Of a stretch of DNA of 64,000 bases, positions 46,919-55,066 are shown piece by piece. The stretch is from contig JAXDFZ010000019.1 in the NCBI GenBank assembly GCA_034665305.1, forward strand, positions 1 through 64,000, read 5' to 3'. The stretch's first letter is position 1. The number at the start of each line of letters is the position of its first letter. The position numbers and the translations under genes were made by a program. The notes under the pieces were generated by a model. It saw only the letters and a list, made by a program, of their open reading frames with translations. It ran no database searches and was not told the DNA's origin. The DNA comes from DASXRU01 sp034665305. Lineage in GTDB: Bacteria > Acidobacteriota > Blastocatellia > Pyrinomonadales > Pyrinomonadaceae.

Positions 46919-47860
46919 CTAATGCCCAGCAATGAAACTCGTAATCTCCGTAACCACTCGCTCGGGCATCTCCTCTTGTGGTACATGACCGCACTTCTCA
47001 ATTATCACCAACCGCGAATCCTTGATGAGCGAATTAATCTTGTGTCCCGCCGCAACTGGAATAAGCTCGTCCGCCGCACCCCAGAGGATCAACGTTGGAA
47101 CTGTAATCTTTCCCAGGTCCTGCTCCACCGGAAACTCAGCGGCCTGCGCGCGTCCGCGCAATGCCGCCAATTGTCCGCCGCGCGTTCTTAACGGCCGATA
47201 ATAATAAGCCACGCGCTCATCCGTGACTCTGGCGTCATCGTAATAACTCTTAAGCAGCCCCTCGCGCACCAGCTTGTCAGACGTCAAAGCCACAGCCGTC
47301 AATAACCGGCCCACAACGGGCATCAGCAGATAGCGCGGCGCCAGCGAACCGCTGCCTGGAACCGCAACGCCCGCGCTGTCGATCAGGATCAGACCCGCAA
47401 CCTTTTGCGGATTCAGCAATGCCACGTTGAGCGCGACTTCGCCGCCCATCGAATTACCGGCGAGCCAGGCGCGATCGATTTTCAAATGGTCGAGCAGATG
47501 CGCGATCAGGATCGCTTGCCCTCGTCGCGAATAATCCCCGTCGGGCTTCCCCGAAAACCCGAAGCCTTTTAAGTCGACCGCGATCACGCGATAGTTCTTC
47601 GCCAGCGGTTCGAAAACGTCTTTCCACGAATAGGTCGAGGAAGTAAATCCGTGCAGCAGGATCAGCGGGGTCCCGGAACCTTGTTCCTGGTAATGAATTC
47701 GCACGCCATCGATGTCCGCAAAGTGACTGGCCTCCGAATGCGGCACGCTCGCGCGCAGTTCATCAAAAGACAAATCCTCCGGACGCGTGAACCAAAACAC
47801 GGCCAGCGCCGCCGCCAGAATCACAACGAGCGCAATGAGAAGTTTAAGCAGTCGTTTCAT
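46919..47860 (-). CDS. Membrane-anchored alpha/beta hydrolase
   Basis: 313 residues. N-terminal membrane helix ~5-24 (LLIALVVILAAALAVFWF). The hydrolase fold has the oxyanion segment LLHGFTSSTYSW, nucleophile elbow GNSMGG near residue 140, Asp in WGAADELIPV and His in CGHVPQEEMPE. It resembles haloalkane-dehalogenase/epoxide-hydrolase-like enzymes; the substrate is unknown. Active domain probably faces the periplasm. Confidence 0.88.
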   Translation of the reverse strand: MKRLLKLLIALVVILAAALAVFWFTRPEDLSFDELRASVPHSEASHFADIDGVRIHYQEQGSGTPLILLHGFTSSTYSWKDVFEPLAKNYRVIAVDLKGFGFSGKPDGDYSRRGQAILIAHLLDHLKIDRAWLAGNSMGGEVALNVALLNPQKVAGLILIDSAGVAVPGSGSLAPRYLLMPVVGRLLTAVALTSDKLVREGLLKSYYDDARVTDERVAYYYRPLRTRGGQLAALRGRAQAAEFPVEQDLGKITVPTLILWGAADELIPVAAGHKINSLIKDSRLVIIEKCGHVPQEEMPERVVTEITSFIAGH

Positions 47861-47902
47861 ACAGAGAGAAGGTGAGTATCACCACGCAGCAGCGGGATCA
47901 AA

Positions 47903-48024
47903 GTCAGTACTACCAGGCGCTAGCGGGTGGGATTGTGGGTTGATGATTCGTCCCATCAGAGCAGTCTCTCAGATAGGGGTGCTTTATACCAGCGACCCAC
48001 CCGCTACCGCGTGGTGGTACTGAC
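47903..48024. repeat. Inverted repeat (family D), second copy
   Basis: Arms of 29 bp (47903-47931 and 47996-48024) starting GTCAGTAC and sharing TAGCGGGTGGG, with a few mismatches. Related to 35445-35538. Confidence 0.8.
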
Positions 48025-48066
48025 TTCACTACAGCTTCAATTCCATTCTCTAATCTTGTAAATCTG

Positions 48067-48450
48067 TCAGTCCTGTCTTAGTTCTTTCTGCAGTTTCTCC
48101 GGCGCCATTAGCCGCCACGCTTCCCGCAGATGAAGCGTAAGCTCTTTATCATTCACCCGCTCCAGTTCGATACCAATCCAGCCGCGCCCGCCCACATACG
48201 GCGGTCTATAAAATTTCTCCGGCTCAGCCTCGATCAACGCCGCCTGGATCCCGATCGCCGCCGGTATCACGACCGCAAAGTGTCCATCGTGGTGGTGATT
48301 GGTGGAGCACATTGCAAACACTTTCTTGCGCACAAAAAAAGTCGGCTCGCCATGCGAAAGCTTCTCAGTAACTTCCGGCAGCGCAGCACAAATGCGCCGC
48401 ACACGCGCTTGCAGCTTCTCACCCTTTTCGAGCTTTTCTGTCCTGGCCAT
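48067..48450 (-). CDS. MmcQ/YjbR family protein
   Basis: 127 residues. ICAALPEVTEKLSHGEPTFFVRKKVFAM and WIGIELERVNDKELTLHLREAWRL (shortened) fit the MmcQ/YjbR family: an alpha/beta double-wing fold sometimes called a DNA-binding protein, with no firm function. It stands alone between two repeat clusters. Confidence 0.85.
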   Translation of the reverse strand: MARTEKLEKGEKLQARVRRICAALPEVTEKLSHGEPTFFVRKKVFAMCSTNHHHDGHFAVVIPAAIGIQAALIEAEPEKFYRPPYVGGRGWIGIELERVNDKELTLHLREAWRLMAPEKLQKELRQD

Positions 48451-48786
48451 TCGTTTTCAAGCGATCCTTTGGATAATCAAACCGGACGGTAGCGGAGCGT
48501 GAGCGAGAACTCTTACACGCGAAAGACTCTCGGGGAGTTGACCACCGAGATCCGAAACGCGATAGCGGGGCAGTAGCCCGACCGTCAGGGAGGGCTCCCT
48601 TACGCAAGAGACTCCGTGGGCAGTAGCCCAACTTCGATGGGGCCGAGTCATTCCTTGTATCTCACGAGCCTCATGAGGGAGCCCTCCCTAACGGTCGGGC
48701 TACTGCCCCGCTATCGCGTACTCCGATGACTAGTGAAACCGCGGACCAAAGCAGCTCCGGGCCGCCGCACTCCAGGGAGTTGACGC
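48451..48786. other. Gene-free interval with a family B repeat pair
   Basis: About 335 bp between two minus-strand genes, occupied mainly by two inverted copies of repeat family B (48565-48600 and 48675-48711). Confidence 0.7.
48565..48711. repeat. Family B palindromic repeat, inverted pair
   Basis: GGGGCAGTAGCCCGACCG followed by TCAGGGAGGGCTCC at 48565-48600, and the reverse complement version at 48675-48711. Each copy contains the small hairpin GGGC-AGTA-GCCC. Related copies at 49771, 49904, 52626, 52698, 63528 and 63674, and a fragment at 42093. Confidence 0.88.
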
Positions 48787-49662
48787 TCAATTCCGCCGGC
48801 GATTCGAGTTGTCCATGTCGGACATGATCAGCCACCGCCCGTCATCTCCACGCCGCAGGGTCAGTGTGAACTTTCCCTCTTCCGGCTGGCCCTGCGCACC
48901 GCTGTACCCGCCGAGAATGTAGCCGACGTTTCCATCCGTGGCGTAAGCAAACGCGCGCAAGAAAAGCGGCGAGCCTTTGCGTGTATACAGTTTCTCGATG
49001 GCCTGCCGGCCTTTGGTTGGTTCGTGCCCCTGCGACAAAACAAAACCATCTTCGGCGAAAAGTTGTGCCAACCCCTTCGCGTCGCCCGCCGTCCATCTCG
49101 CTTCATAGTCTGCCAATACGCGAGCCAGTTCCGGCGGCAGGTTGACCGCGATCTCCGGAGACTTCGCAATCTCACTGTTCGGTGCCGCTCCCGGCGCCGG
49201 CACTTTAGTCGACTGCCAATTCACTACCTGCCATTTGCCCTTCCGTTTCAGAAAGGTGCCGGAGTTCAGATAACTCGAAACCTCACTGGTCGCTCCCGTG
49301 TTCCTGTGGGCGACCAGGCGGAAAGCCACCACCGCCGTGTTTCCGTATTGCTGTATGCGAACGTCTTCGGCGGTGAACAAGGTTGCCGGCTCGCCCGCTT
49401 TGGGCGCCGGCGCTGAGCGTACGTCCTTCATGATCTCAGCCTTGCCGCGACGGCGTCCGCCCGAACCGGTGTAGATCAGATCGTCGGCCCAGAAGCGATC
49501 GTGCACCGCCACATCATTATCCGAAGCGCCGTCCAGAAACTCTCTTAGCAGCCGCGTCAGCTCTTCCCGATCCGGAGCGTTTGAGGCCGGAGCAGTTTGC
49601 GCCAGACCATTAAGCGCCAATAAAGGAATGCTAAGAACAAGAATGACGATGAACCGTTTCAT
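48787..49662 (-). CDS. Secreted protein with two tandem SnoaL/NTF2-like domains
   Basis: 291 residues. Signal peptide ~1-22 (ILVLSIPLLALNGLAQ). Domain 1 at ~32-155 (LREFLDGASDNDVAVHDRFW, then LNSGTFLKRKGKWQVVNWQ). Domain 2 at ~185-288 (YEARWTAGDAKGLAQLFAED, then FTLTLRRGDDGRWLIMSD). The fold is a small cone used by many enzymes and binding proteins (DUF4440). No active-site residues can be assigned. Confidence 0.83.
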   Translation of the reverse strand: MKRFIVILVLSIPLLALNGLAQTAPASNAPDREELTRLLREFLDGASDNDVAVHDRFWADDLIYTGSGGRRRGKAEIMKDVRSAPAPKAGEPATLFTAEDVRIQQYGNTAVVAFRLVAHRNTGATSEVSSYLNSGTFLKRKGKWQVVNWQSTKVPAPGAAPNSEIAKSPEIAVNLPPELARVLADYEARWTAGDAKGLAQLFAEDGFVLSQGHEPTKGRQAIEKLYTRKGSPLFLRAFAYATDGNVGYILGGYSGAQGQPEEGKFTLTLRRGDDGRWLIMSDMDNSNRRRN

Positions 49663-50028
49663 AAAAACTCACCACACTTCCCAATTTGTAGGGGCGGCAC
49701 TCCGTGGCCGCCCCTTTCAAGTCTGTGATCACTGAATGGTACGAATCACACAGATTGATGTGCCGCGAGAGCGGGGCAGTAGCCCGACCGTAAGGGAGGG
49801 CTCTTGCGTTTGCAGAATTCGGATTGCGGATTGCGGAATTATCGATTACGAAGCCGCTGGTTCTTAATTCTGCAATCCGCAATCTACAGTCCGCAATCAC
49901 GTAGGCCCTCCCTATCGGTCGGGCTACTTCCCCGCCTTCGGCGACGACACTATCGGCGAAGCCACTCTGTCTTCTCGGACGCGCCTGAGGCATCGAATGG
50001 GGCGGCCACGGAGGGCCGCCCCAACAAT
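49663..50028. other. Gene-free interval with a family B repeat pair
   Basis: About 365 bp. Holds family B copies at 49771-49803 and 49904-49935 in inverted order. Between them is a further AT-richer inverted sequence (CGGATTGCGGATTGCGG against CTGCAATCCGCAATC). No gene seen. Confidence 0.7.
49771..49935. repeat. Family B palindromic repeat, inverted pair
   Basis: GGGGCAGTAGCCCGACCG at 49772 onward, and its reverse complement with one change at 49904-49935. The spacing is ~100 bp, similar to the pair at 48565-48711. Confidence 0.87.
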
Positions 50029-50487
50029 TCACTTGCTGGCCATGAACTCGGCTTCCTGCGCTTTCAACTCTTCGTCGCTCATCTCTTTCTGCTGTTGATT
50101 GATGCCCCACTCATGACCAAACGGATCGAGGATCTTTCCATAGCGCGCGCCCCAGAACATATCCGCGACCGGCATCAACACGCGCGCGCCGGCCGCCGCT
50201 GCGCGCGCCACCACTGCATCGGCATCGTCAACTTCCAGCGTAATCCGCCCGCAGGTGCCGCCCAGCGTTTGCGGCGACTTCAAACTGCCGCCTTCCTCCG
50301 CTGAGAATTCGTCGCTGATAAAAAATCTGTGCCCGTCCAGGCTCAGGTCGCCATGCATGACGCGCTTTCCATCCGGCCCCATCGCCGTGTGCCCCTGCTC
50401 GACGCCGAAAGCAGCTTTGTAAAACTCAATCGCCGCCATCCCATCGCTCACAATCAAATGCGGAATGAATTGATCAGGTCTACTCAT
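50029..50487 (-). CDS. VOC (glyoxalase/PhnB-like) family protein
   Basis: 152 residues from the ATG at 50487, which has GAGGAG eight bases upstream. The longer frame upstream is only read-through of repeat sequence. PHLIVSDGMAAIEFYKAAFG and ILDPFGHEWGINQQ are typical of PhnB-like VOC proteins. These are metal enzymes or binding proteins with paired beta-alpha-beta-beta-beta units; the specific role is unknown. Confidence 0.88.
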   Translation of the reverse strand: MSRPDQFIPHLIVSDGMAAIEFYKAAFGVEQGHTAMGPDGKRVMHGDLSLDGHRFFISDEFSAEEGGSLKSPQTLGGTCGRITLEVDDADAVVARAAAAGARVLMPVADMFWGARYGKILDPFGHEWGINQQQKEMSDEELKAQEAEFMASK

Positions 50488-50503
50488 AATGTTTCTCCTC
50501 GAA

Positions 50504-50716
50504 AGCGCCAACGGGGCGAAATGCAAAAGCCCAGGCCAACGGCCTGGGAGCGGTGCGGCATTTTCCCCCGAGCGCTGAAGGCGCGAAATCGGAAGCTGTA
50601 TCAGCGGCAGTCGCACCAGACCAAACTATTTCGCACTTTCAGTGCTGGCACAGTTTCCCTCTGCCGAATCCTGGGCCGTTGGCCCAGGCTATTACATTCG
50701 CGCCATCGGCGCTCGA
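50504..50716. repeat. Multi-hairpin repeat (family E), second copy
   Basis: Hairpins GCGCCAACGGGGCG, CCCAGGCCAACGGCCTGGG, GAGCGCTGAAGGCGC, CACTTTCAGTG, CCTGGGCCGTTGGCCCAGG and GCGCCATCGGCGC, in the same order and style as 42677-42852. Confidence 0.85.
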
Positions 50717-50905
50717 AGAAACGACTAGACGCACTAGCGCTACGCTTCTTGTGGAAAGCCGCCCCTCACAACTCCTAATGGCTGACCGAAACGGCGCGAA
50801 TACTACCACTAACCTCCTCCCACTCACGCATAGTTTCAGATCGCATAAAACTCTCCGGATGCAATTGCCACTCCCTACATTCTCCGGCAATCTATGCGCG
50901 CGATT

Positions 50906-51070
50906 CTTTTTTTGGAGTGCGCTGACCTGTCAGCGCTTTCCCCGTCTGCGGCCTGTCGCAGACTTTCTAAAAACCCAATTAAAGAATGGCGCGGCTTCAG
51001 CAAACAAAAGAAATCCGGCGGCAGGTCGCCGGAGGCCAAAGCGGTGACAGGTCACCGCACTCCAAAAAGG
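50906..51070. repeat. Long inverted repeat (family F)
   Basis: Arms ~33 bp: left TTTTTTTGGAGTGCGCTGAC-CTGTCAGCGCTTT, right AAAGCGGTGACAG-GTCACCGCACTCCAAAAAGG. Inner hairpins GTCTGCGGCCTGTCGCAGAC and CCGGCGGCAGGTCGCCGG. The poly-T/poly-A outer ends could also work as terminators. Confidence 0.82.
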
Positions 51071-51119
51071 ATCAAAGGCGGCTCGTTCGCCGGGTCCGAC
51101 TACTCACAAAGGAGGCCTC

Positions 51120-51329
51120 ATGGATCAAGATAGGTTTGATGCGCAGGCAGAACGCTTAATGAAAAGTCAGGACAACCTGGTTCCCTTAATGCGAATGCAG
51201 GCTGAGGCCACACAAGGTTTGATTGACTACGTAGCCGCTCTCAAAACTTACCTGGATGGTTACCGGGTGATGTTTGGCGAGACAAGTAAAGTGCTGGAAG
51301 TACCCTGGAAACGCTACGCGAGAATCTGA
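51120..51329 (+). CDS. Small conserved-looking protein of unknown function
   Basis: 69 residues with AAAGGAGG four bases before the ATG, a near-perfect ribosome site. Charged helical N-terminal part (MDQDRFDAQAERLMKSQDN) and a Tyr-rich tail (YVAALKTYLDGYRVMFGE). No family recognised. A gene remnant in another frame follows within 40 bp. Confidence 0.65.
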   Translation: MDQDRFDAQAERLMKSQDNLVPLMRMQAEATQGLIDYVAALKTYLDGYRVMFGETSKVLEVPWKRYARI

Positions 51330-51368
51330 GTATCGTGAAACAGCTCAACTAATCGCTGGAACTAATAA

Positions 51369-51485
51369 AAAAAAGCCGTCACCGATAATTACACCGCGAC
51401 CAATGACAACAACGAACGGCTTGAAAGGCTTCTCACAAAAGTAGAAGCCTACTTCGGCACCACTGGCCTCGATTACGATAACTGA
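51369..51485 (+). pseudogene. C-terminal remnant of a protein gene
   Basis: A coding-like frame AVTDNYTATNDNNERLERL followed by VEAYFGTTGLDYDN and a stop. It has no start codon and is preceded at once by in-frame TAA in a run of eight A. It reads like the helical end of a protein whose front part has been lost. Family unknown. Confidence 0.45.
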
Positions 51486-51612
51486 GCGGACGCGCATGAG
51501 CGTGTCAGTACCGCCTTCTCCTCTCCCACCGGGAGAGGGACAGGGAGAGGGCGCAGAGCCTGGCGGCGGGTCTCCCTCGCTTTCAACAAGAAGCGCCGAG
51601 GAGATCGGACCG

Positions 51613-51720
51613 CTCGGCTTGCCGCCGCACAGTGCGGAAGCCTCCGGCTTTCCGTTCCGCCTCTCTTGATTATTCACTTGAGGCTCAGCCTCAGGTAAGA
51701 AATGAACCTCCTCTCGGAAA
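51613..51720 (-). repeat. Degenerate family A (RAYT-linked) repeat
   Basis: CGGCTTGCCGCCGCACAGTG and CGGAAGCCTCCGGCTTTCCG at the left end, GAGGCTCAGCCTCAGG in the centre, as in the copies at 61022, 61275 and 62155 but in reverse orientation and with a decayed right end. Confidence 0.75.
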
Positions 51721-51789
51721 AGCTGAAAGCGGTCTTGTCGCTTCGCACTGCAACTGCACTCCAAACAACTGCGCCGGGAGGGATCTTCA

Positions 51790-51999
51790 GCGCGCGGAAC
51801 CCCAACTTCACTGTGCGGATATTGGTCTCAACCGTGCCGAACTAGATCTTCAGCCTGCGGATCTCGATCTTTACCGTGCGGAACCCCACCTGCACCATGC
51901 GGATCTCTACCTGCACCGTGCCGAACTCCACCTACAGCGTGCGGATCCGGCCTTTTCCGCGCAGATCCCCAACTTGCGCCGGGAAATCGTGATCTTCGC
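51790..51999. repeat. 21-bp degenerate tandem repeat encoding heptapeptides
   Basis: About ten units of 21 bp with consensus near CCGTGCGGATCTCNACCTGCA; the period is exact. In the plus frame that spans it (51632-52006) the units read as heptapeptides such as RAELDLQ, PADLDLY, RAEPHLH, HADLYLH, RAELHLQ. The alternating A-D/E-L-x-L pattern recalls pentapeptide-repeat coils, but with period seven. The frame's front part is repeat A sequence, so it is doubtful that it is translated. Confidence 0.75.
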
Positions 52000-52362
52000 C
52001 CTGTAGGTCACCATCTTGAACGGCGCAAATTCCAACTTTGGGGTAAATCGCCCCACCCTCAACACTGAATTAGCTATTTTTATTGGCATATTCGCCATTC
52101 TTCTCATTTCAATGCCTCCGGGCTTGGGATCTCCTTCCATAAATGAATTGCCGATAAGGAAAATGTCTGCCCCTCAAACTCACTTCCTGGGGCTTCCCAA
52201 TCTTCCAGCGACGGCGCCACCCGGCCTTGGCTGGGGGCACGTCTTGATTACAAGTCCCGACCTGATCACCACCAACCAGGAAAGCAAAAGCATCAACATC
52301 CTGCTCGGGCAGCGAAAGGTTAACAGTGAGCGGACGGCGAACGCCGATGCCATCGCCCGACC

Positions 52363-52539
52363 GTGGGGAGTGCCTTCGCCGCTTTCGTCCAAGAGTTAGA
52401 ACTGGTGGTAAACGGCGTCCGCGCCGACCCCGAGGAAGGCAGCAACGGCGCGCTAATCGAAGCCCTGGGCTACACCCGCACCAGCGAACGCAAGTCCGGC
52501 CTCACCCGCAAAAAACCACCCACCACTCCCAAAACCTAA
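52363..52539 (+). pseudogene. Possible remnant or short gene with conserved-looking C-terminus
   Basis: A 58-codon frame from a GTG reading FAAFVQELELVVNGVRADPE, then ALIEALGYTRTSERKSGLTR and a stop. The GY-x-R-x-SERKSGLTRK ending resembles, as far as I recall, hypothetical proteins from Acidobacteriota, usually much longer, so this is probably the end of a truncated gene. Confidence 0.4.
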
Positions 52540-52555
52540 CCCCTAACCCAACCCC

Positions 52556-52580
52556 GTAGGACAGGCATTCCTGCCTGTCC
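52556..52580. repeat. Half copy of family H repeat
   Basis: Same left hairpin (GGACAGGCATTCCTGCC with flanks) as at 22784 and 33443; the right hairpin is missing. Confidence 0.85.
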
Positions 52581-52625
52581 CACTTCCCCCCGGCGCGTGT
52601 TTGCACAAGAACTGCAGATACGCGC

Positions 52626-52728
52626 CGGGGCAGTATAGCCCGACCGTGAGGGAGGGCTCCGCCAGATTCAACGCGCGCGCCGCCCGCCCCGCACGATGGA
52701 GCCCTCCTTAACAGTCGGGCTACTGCCC
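52626..52728. repeat. Family B palindromic repeat, inverted pair
   Basis: Copies at 52626-52660 (with an extra TA: GGGGCAGTATAGCCCGACCG) and at 52698-52728 in reverse orientation. The right copy ends nine bases before the methyltransferase remnant. Confidence 0.85.
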
Positions 52729-52736
52729 TAATTGTG

Positions 52737-53069
52737 CTATTGAAAGTATCGAGTTATCTCAGACCCGATCCATTTCCCCACCGGAACTGAAACACCATTC
52801 CCGATCATTCGATGAGCATCGTTAGCGCTTCCCGCAAATGTGAACGTGTCGGGCACACCTTGCAGCCGCGCATACTCGCGCACCGTGTATTGCCGAGCAC
52901 TACGGGGGAAACGCTTATCCGAAACCAATCTCGTGCTCAAGTCTTTCGCATAATGCACGACACAAGTCGGCGCGATGTCCGCACGTTCTGGATCACTGAT
53001 AATCGGAGGGTCTCGATACGGCCAGATGGTCGCGGCGCATTTAATTGTTCGACAGCAAGGGTTAATATC
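52737..53069 (-). pseudogene. C-terminal remnant of a C5-cytosine DNA methyltransferase
   Basis: The last ~110 codons read IKCAATIWPYRDPPIISDPE, VVHYAKDLSTRLVSDKRF, YTVREYARLQGVPDTFTFAG, AHRMIGNGVSVPVGKWIG. This is the part after the target-recognition domain with motifs IX and X (REYARLQGVPD, IGNGVSVPVG). Catalytic motifs I, IV and VI are missing: the frame stops at a TAG at 53070-53072, just inside the ribosome site of the opposite gene. A GTG at 52958 could start a 73-residue peptide, but a function is unlikely. It differs from the complete methyltransferase at 53975. Confidence 0.8.
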
Positions 53070-53078
53070 CTAGGAGGT

Positions 53079-53942
53079 ATGTCGGAGCTAAGCCAGGTTC
53101 AAGGGACGGTGATGCGGTGGTCGGCGGCCTGCTCTCACTCTATTGGAGATGCTTTTGACGCAACCATAGCAACGCTCGAAGGTAATACGGACCCCGTACA
53201 CGCGTACGAGCGTGTACTTCGACAACTACTCATCAGTTGTCACCTTTCGAGCGAGAGTGTCCTAATTCTGGTGTCAAATCTCAAACTTTGGGACGCAGAA
53301 ACGGTTCTGCGTTCCGTTGTCGAGGGCACATTCAAGTTTGTCTACCTTTGCCTTGGAAGCAAAAAGGAAGTTGAAGCGAAGTTCAAAGAGTTCAGTGTTG
53401 ATTTGCCTGAGTTCAATCGCATCAAACGCCATAAGAGAATCTCGGACTTTCTTGCTGTCATTCCCAATCCTCAAAGCGATGAGTGGGAGCCACTTCGAGA
53501 CATGCTCTTACCGACAGAAGAACTTCAAAACCTAGAAGCGCTTTATCCACGGACGCTGCGCAAGACAATGGAAAATCGATGGTCATTCCACTCCATTGCG
53601 ACTTCGTTTTCAGGCACACCTCTGAATTTGGAGCCATTCAAGCATCTATTCTTTCAGTATGGGATGGGGAGTCACGTTCTGCATCAAGATGCCGACGGCA
53701 TAGCAATTCTTTGCGAGCGAACGCAACGAAGCGACGAGCGACGCGAGGCTGTAGAGCTAGTGCATGCCGCGCGTCTAATAGGCGATCTCTCAGTAATGGC
53801 ATTCTTAAGACATTTAGCCACGTTGCATTTGTGCGGGAAAGAAACCGCGCCTGCGATCGATGACTATCTCAAACAGGAAGACCTTCACAATGAAAAAGCG
53901 CATGCCCGCGCTTATTGGCACGACATCGAATACCGACGTTGA
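53079..53942 (+). CDS. DUF5677-like protein of unknown function
   Basis: 287 residues from the ATG at 53079, preceded by AGGAGG two bases away. The longer frame from 52812 overlaps the methyltransferase remnant and is not credible. Mostly helical: ESVLILVSNLKLWDAETVLR and SVVEGTFKFVYLCLGSKKE resemble DUF5677 proteins found in mobile and defence regions. No catalytic residues recognised. It is convergent with the complete methyltransferase, whose 3' end is 32 bp away, and may be an independent cargo gene. Confidence 0.72.
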   Translation: MSELSQVQGTVMRWSAACSHSIGDAFDATIATLEGNTDPVHAYERVLRQLLISCHLSSESVLILVSNLKLWDAETVLRSVVEGTFKFVYLCLGSKKEVEAKFKEFSVDLPEFNRIKRHKRISDFLAVIPNPQSDEWEPLRDMLLPTEELQNLEALYPRTLRKTMENRWSFHSIATSFSGTPLNLEPFKHLFFQYGMGSHVLHQDADGIAILCERTQRSDERREAVELVHAARLIGDLSVMAFLRHLATLHLCGKETAPAIDDYLKQEDLHNEKAHARAYWHDIEYRR

Positions 53943-53974
53943 CGATAATTAGGACTTCATTCCTCTTGCAAAGT

Positions 53975-55066
53975 TCAACGACCAGGTCGGGGCTGCTGCT
54001 GTTTACTCCTTAGCCTCAAGATGTGCTTTCCGAGGTCTTTGGCAAGGCGTACCGGTACAGCATTTCCAATCTGTTGAGCGATATGAGTATGCGAGCCGAA
54101 AAACTCATAACTATCAGGAAAAGTCTGGAGTGCGGCGGCTTCACGAAGTGAAATTGCTCGACATTGCGTTGGATGTCCATAGCGTCCATTCGAAATGCTA
54201 TGGCAGCGGCCGGTCAGCGTAGGAGCCGGGGCGTCCCATGACATTCGTCCATATGAATCTGAGTAAGACTGGCCATTTCCTAAATGGCAACGCAATCGCA
54301 GTTTCTCTGGCCAATCTCTCCAGTCACCCCCATCGGGAGGCGTTGCGCGTAGACGCTGCAGGTTCAGGGGCCCGATCGAAGAAGCAGCGTGGTTCTTTAT
54401 ATGTTTGTGGTGACTACCGGCCCTGAGAATGGGAAATTTAGTAATCGTCTGACGTACAGTTTTGAAAGGATATCGCTGCGTTCCATACTTCGGTTCTGGT
54501 AGTGAAGCTTTTCCGTTTCGTATCGCGATGAGCACAAGTCGTCGTCTTGTTTGGGGAACGCCAAAGCGTTTTGCATCAAGAACGCCGTATTCGATTCGAT
54601 GTCGATAACCGCTTTTTTCCAACAGCCGGATGAAGCGGCGAAACGTACTATAGCCTCGCGCGTTTGCGATTCCCGGTACGTTTTCAACGAGCACATACCC
54701 CGGTTTGGCTCTAGAAATAATGCGACCGAATGCCATCAAAAGCGTTAGATCTTCGCTTGGCGTTTCTGCTTTACGCTTTTGACTGAAAGGAGAACATGGC
54801 GCGCACCCAGCAAATAACATGTTCTTAAATGACTTTACCTTTGCTCTAGTCTTCAACTCTGAAATCGTCACATCCCGTATATCTTTGCTGATAAATTTTG
54901 CCCCTGGGTTGTTTTTCTCATAACTGAGACGACAACCTTCATCGGTATCAAAGCCGGCTAGCACACGAATGCCAGCAGCCCGAAGACCTCGGGTTAAACC
55001 GCCCGCGCCACAGAAAAAATCAAATGACCTCAGCTGGCGACTTCGTTTTCCGCTTATACTTTTTGA
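53975..55066 (-). CDS. C5-cytosine DNA methyltransferase
   Basis: 363 residues from a GTG at 55066, which overlaps the upstream gene by 13 bp and has GAGGAG upstream; the frame continues open to 55150. Motif I SFDFFCGAGGL, motif IV with catalytic Cys in GCAPCSPFSQ, motif VI VLVENVPG, motif VIII FGVPQTRRRLVLIA, motif IX REAAALQTFPDSY and motif X QQIGNAVPV are all present, so it should be active. The recognition sequence cannot be told. It is the last gene of the leftward island operon and the likely protecting partner of the nuclease at 58921. The Vsr gene fits, as C5 methylation creates T:G mismatches. Confidence 0.93.
   Translation of the reverse strand, partial: SKSISGKRSRQLRSFDFFCGAGGLTRGLRAAGIRVLAGFDTDEGCRLSYEKNNPGAKFISKDIRDVTISELKTRAKVKSFKNMLFAGCAPCSPFSQKRKAETPSEDLTLLMAFGRIISRAKPGYVLVENVPGIANARGYSTFRRFIRLLEKSGYRHRIEYGVLDAKRFGVPQTRRRLVLIAIRNGKASLPEPKYGTQRYPFKTVRQTITKFPILRAGSHHKHIKNHAASSIGPLNLQRLRATPPDGGDWRDWPEKLRLRCHLGNGQSYSDSYGRMSWDAPAPTLTGRCHSISNGRYGHPTQCRAISLREAAALQTFPDSYEFFGSHTHIAQQIGNAVPVRLAKDLGKHILRLRSKQQQPRPGR

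Larger units (their letters stand above)
50488..51119. other. Gene-poor interval filled by palindromic repeats
   Basis: About 630 bp. Contains the second family E repeat (50504-50716) and a separate inverted repeat (50906-51070). Reading frames here are translations of repeats. Confidence 0.7.
51330..52736. other. Decayed region: repeats, tandem array and gene remnants
   Basis: About 1.4 kb without an intact gene. It contains a C-terminal gene remnant (51369-51485), a degenerate family A repeat (51613-51720), a 21-bp tandem array (51790-51999), a possible remnant at 52363-52539, half a family H repeat and a family B pair. A plus frame at 52016-52399 has no recognisable product. Confidence 0.7.

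Noticed and set aside
51790..51999. CRISPR array
   Set aside because: Units are contiguous 21-mers without spacers, and no cas genes are present.
52016..52399. 127-codon plus-strand frame with a hydrophobic stretch
   Set aside because: Lies in decayed repeat-rich DNA; no ribosome site, no family; ends out of frame with the better-looking remnant at 52363.
52812..53078. N-terminal extension of the DUF5677-like gene
   Set aside because: Antisense to the methyltransferase remnant; the ATG at 53079 has AGGAGG directly upstream.
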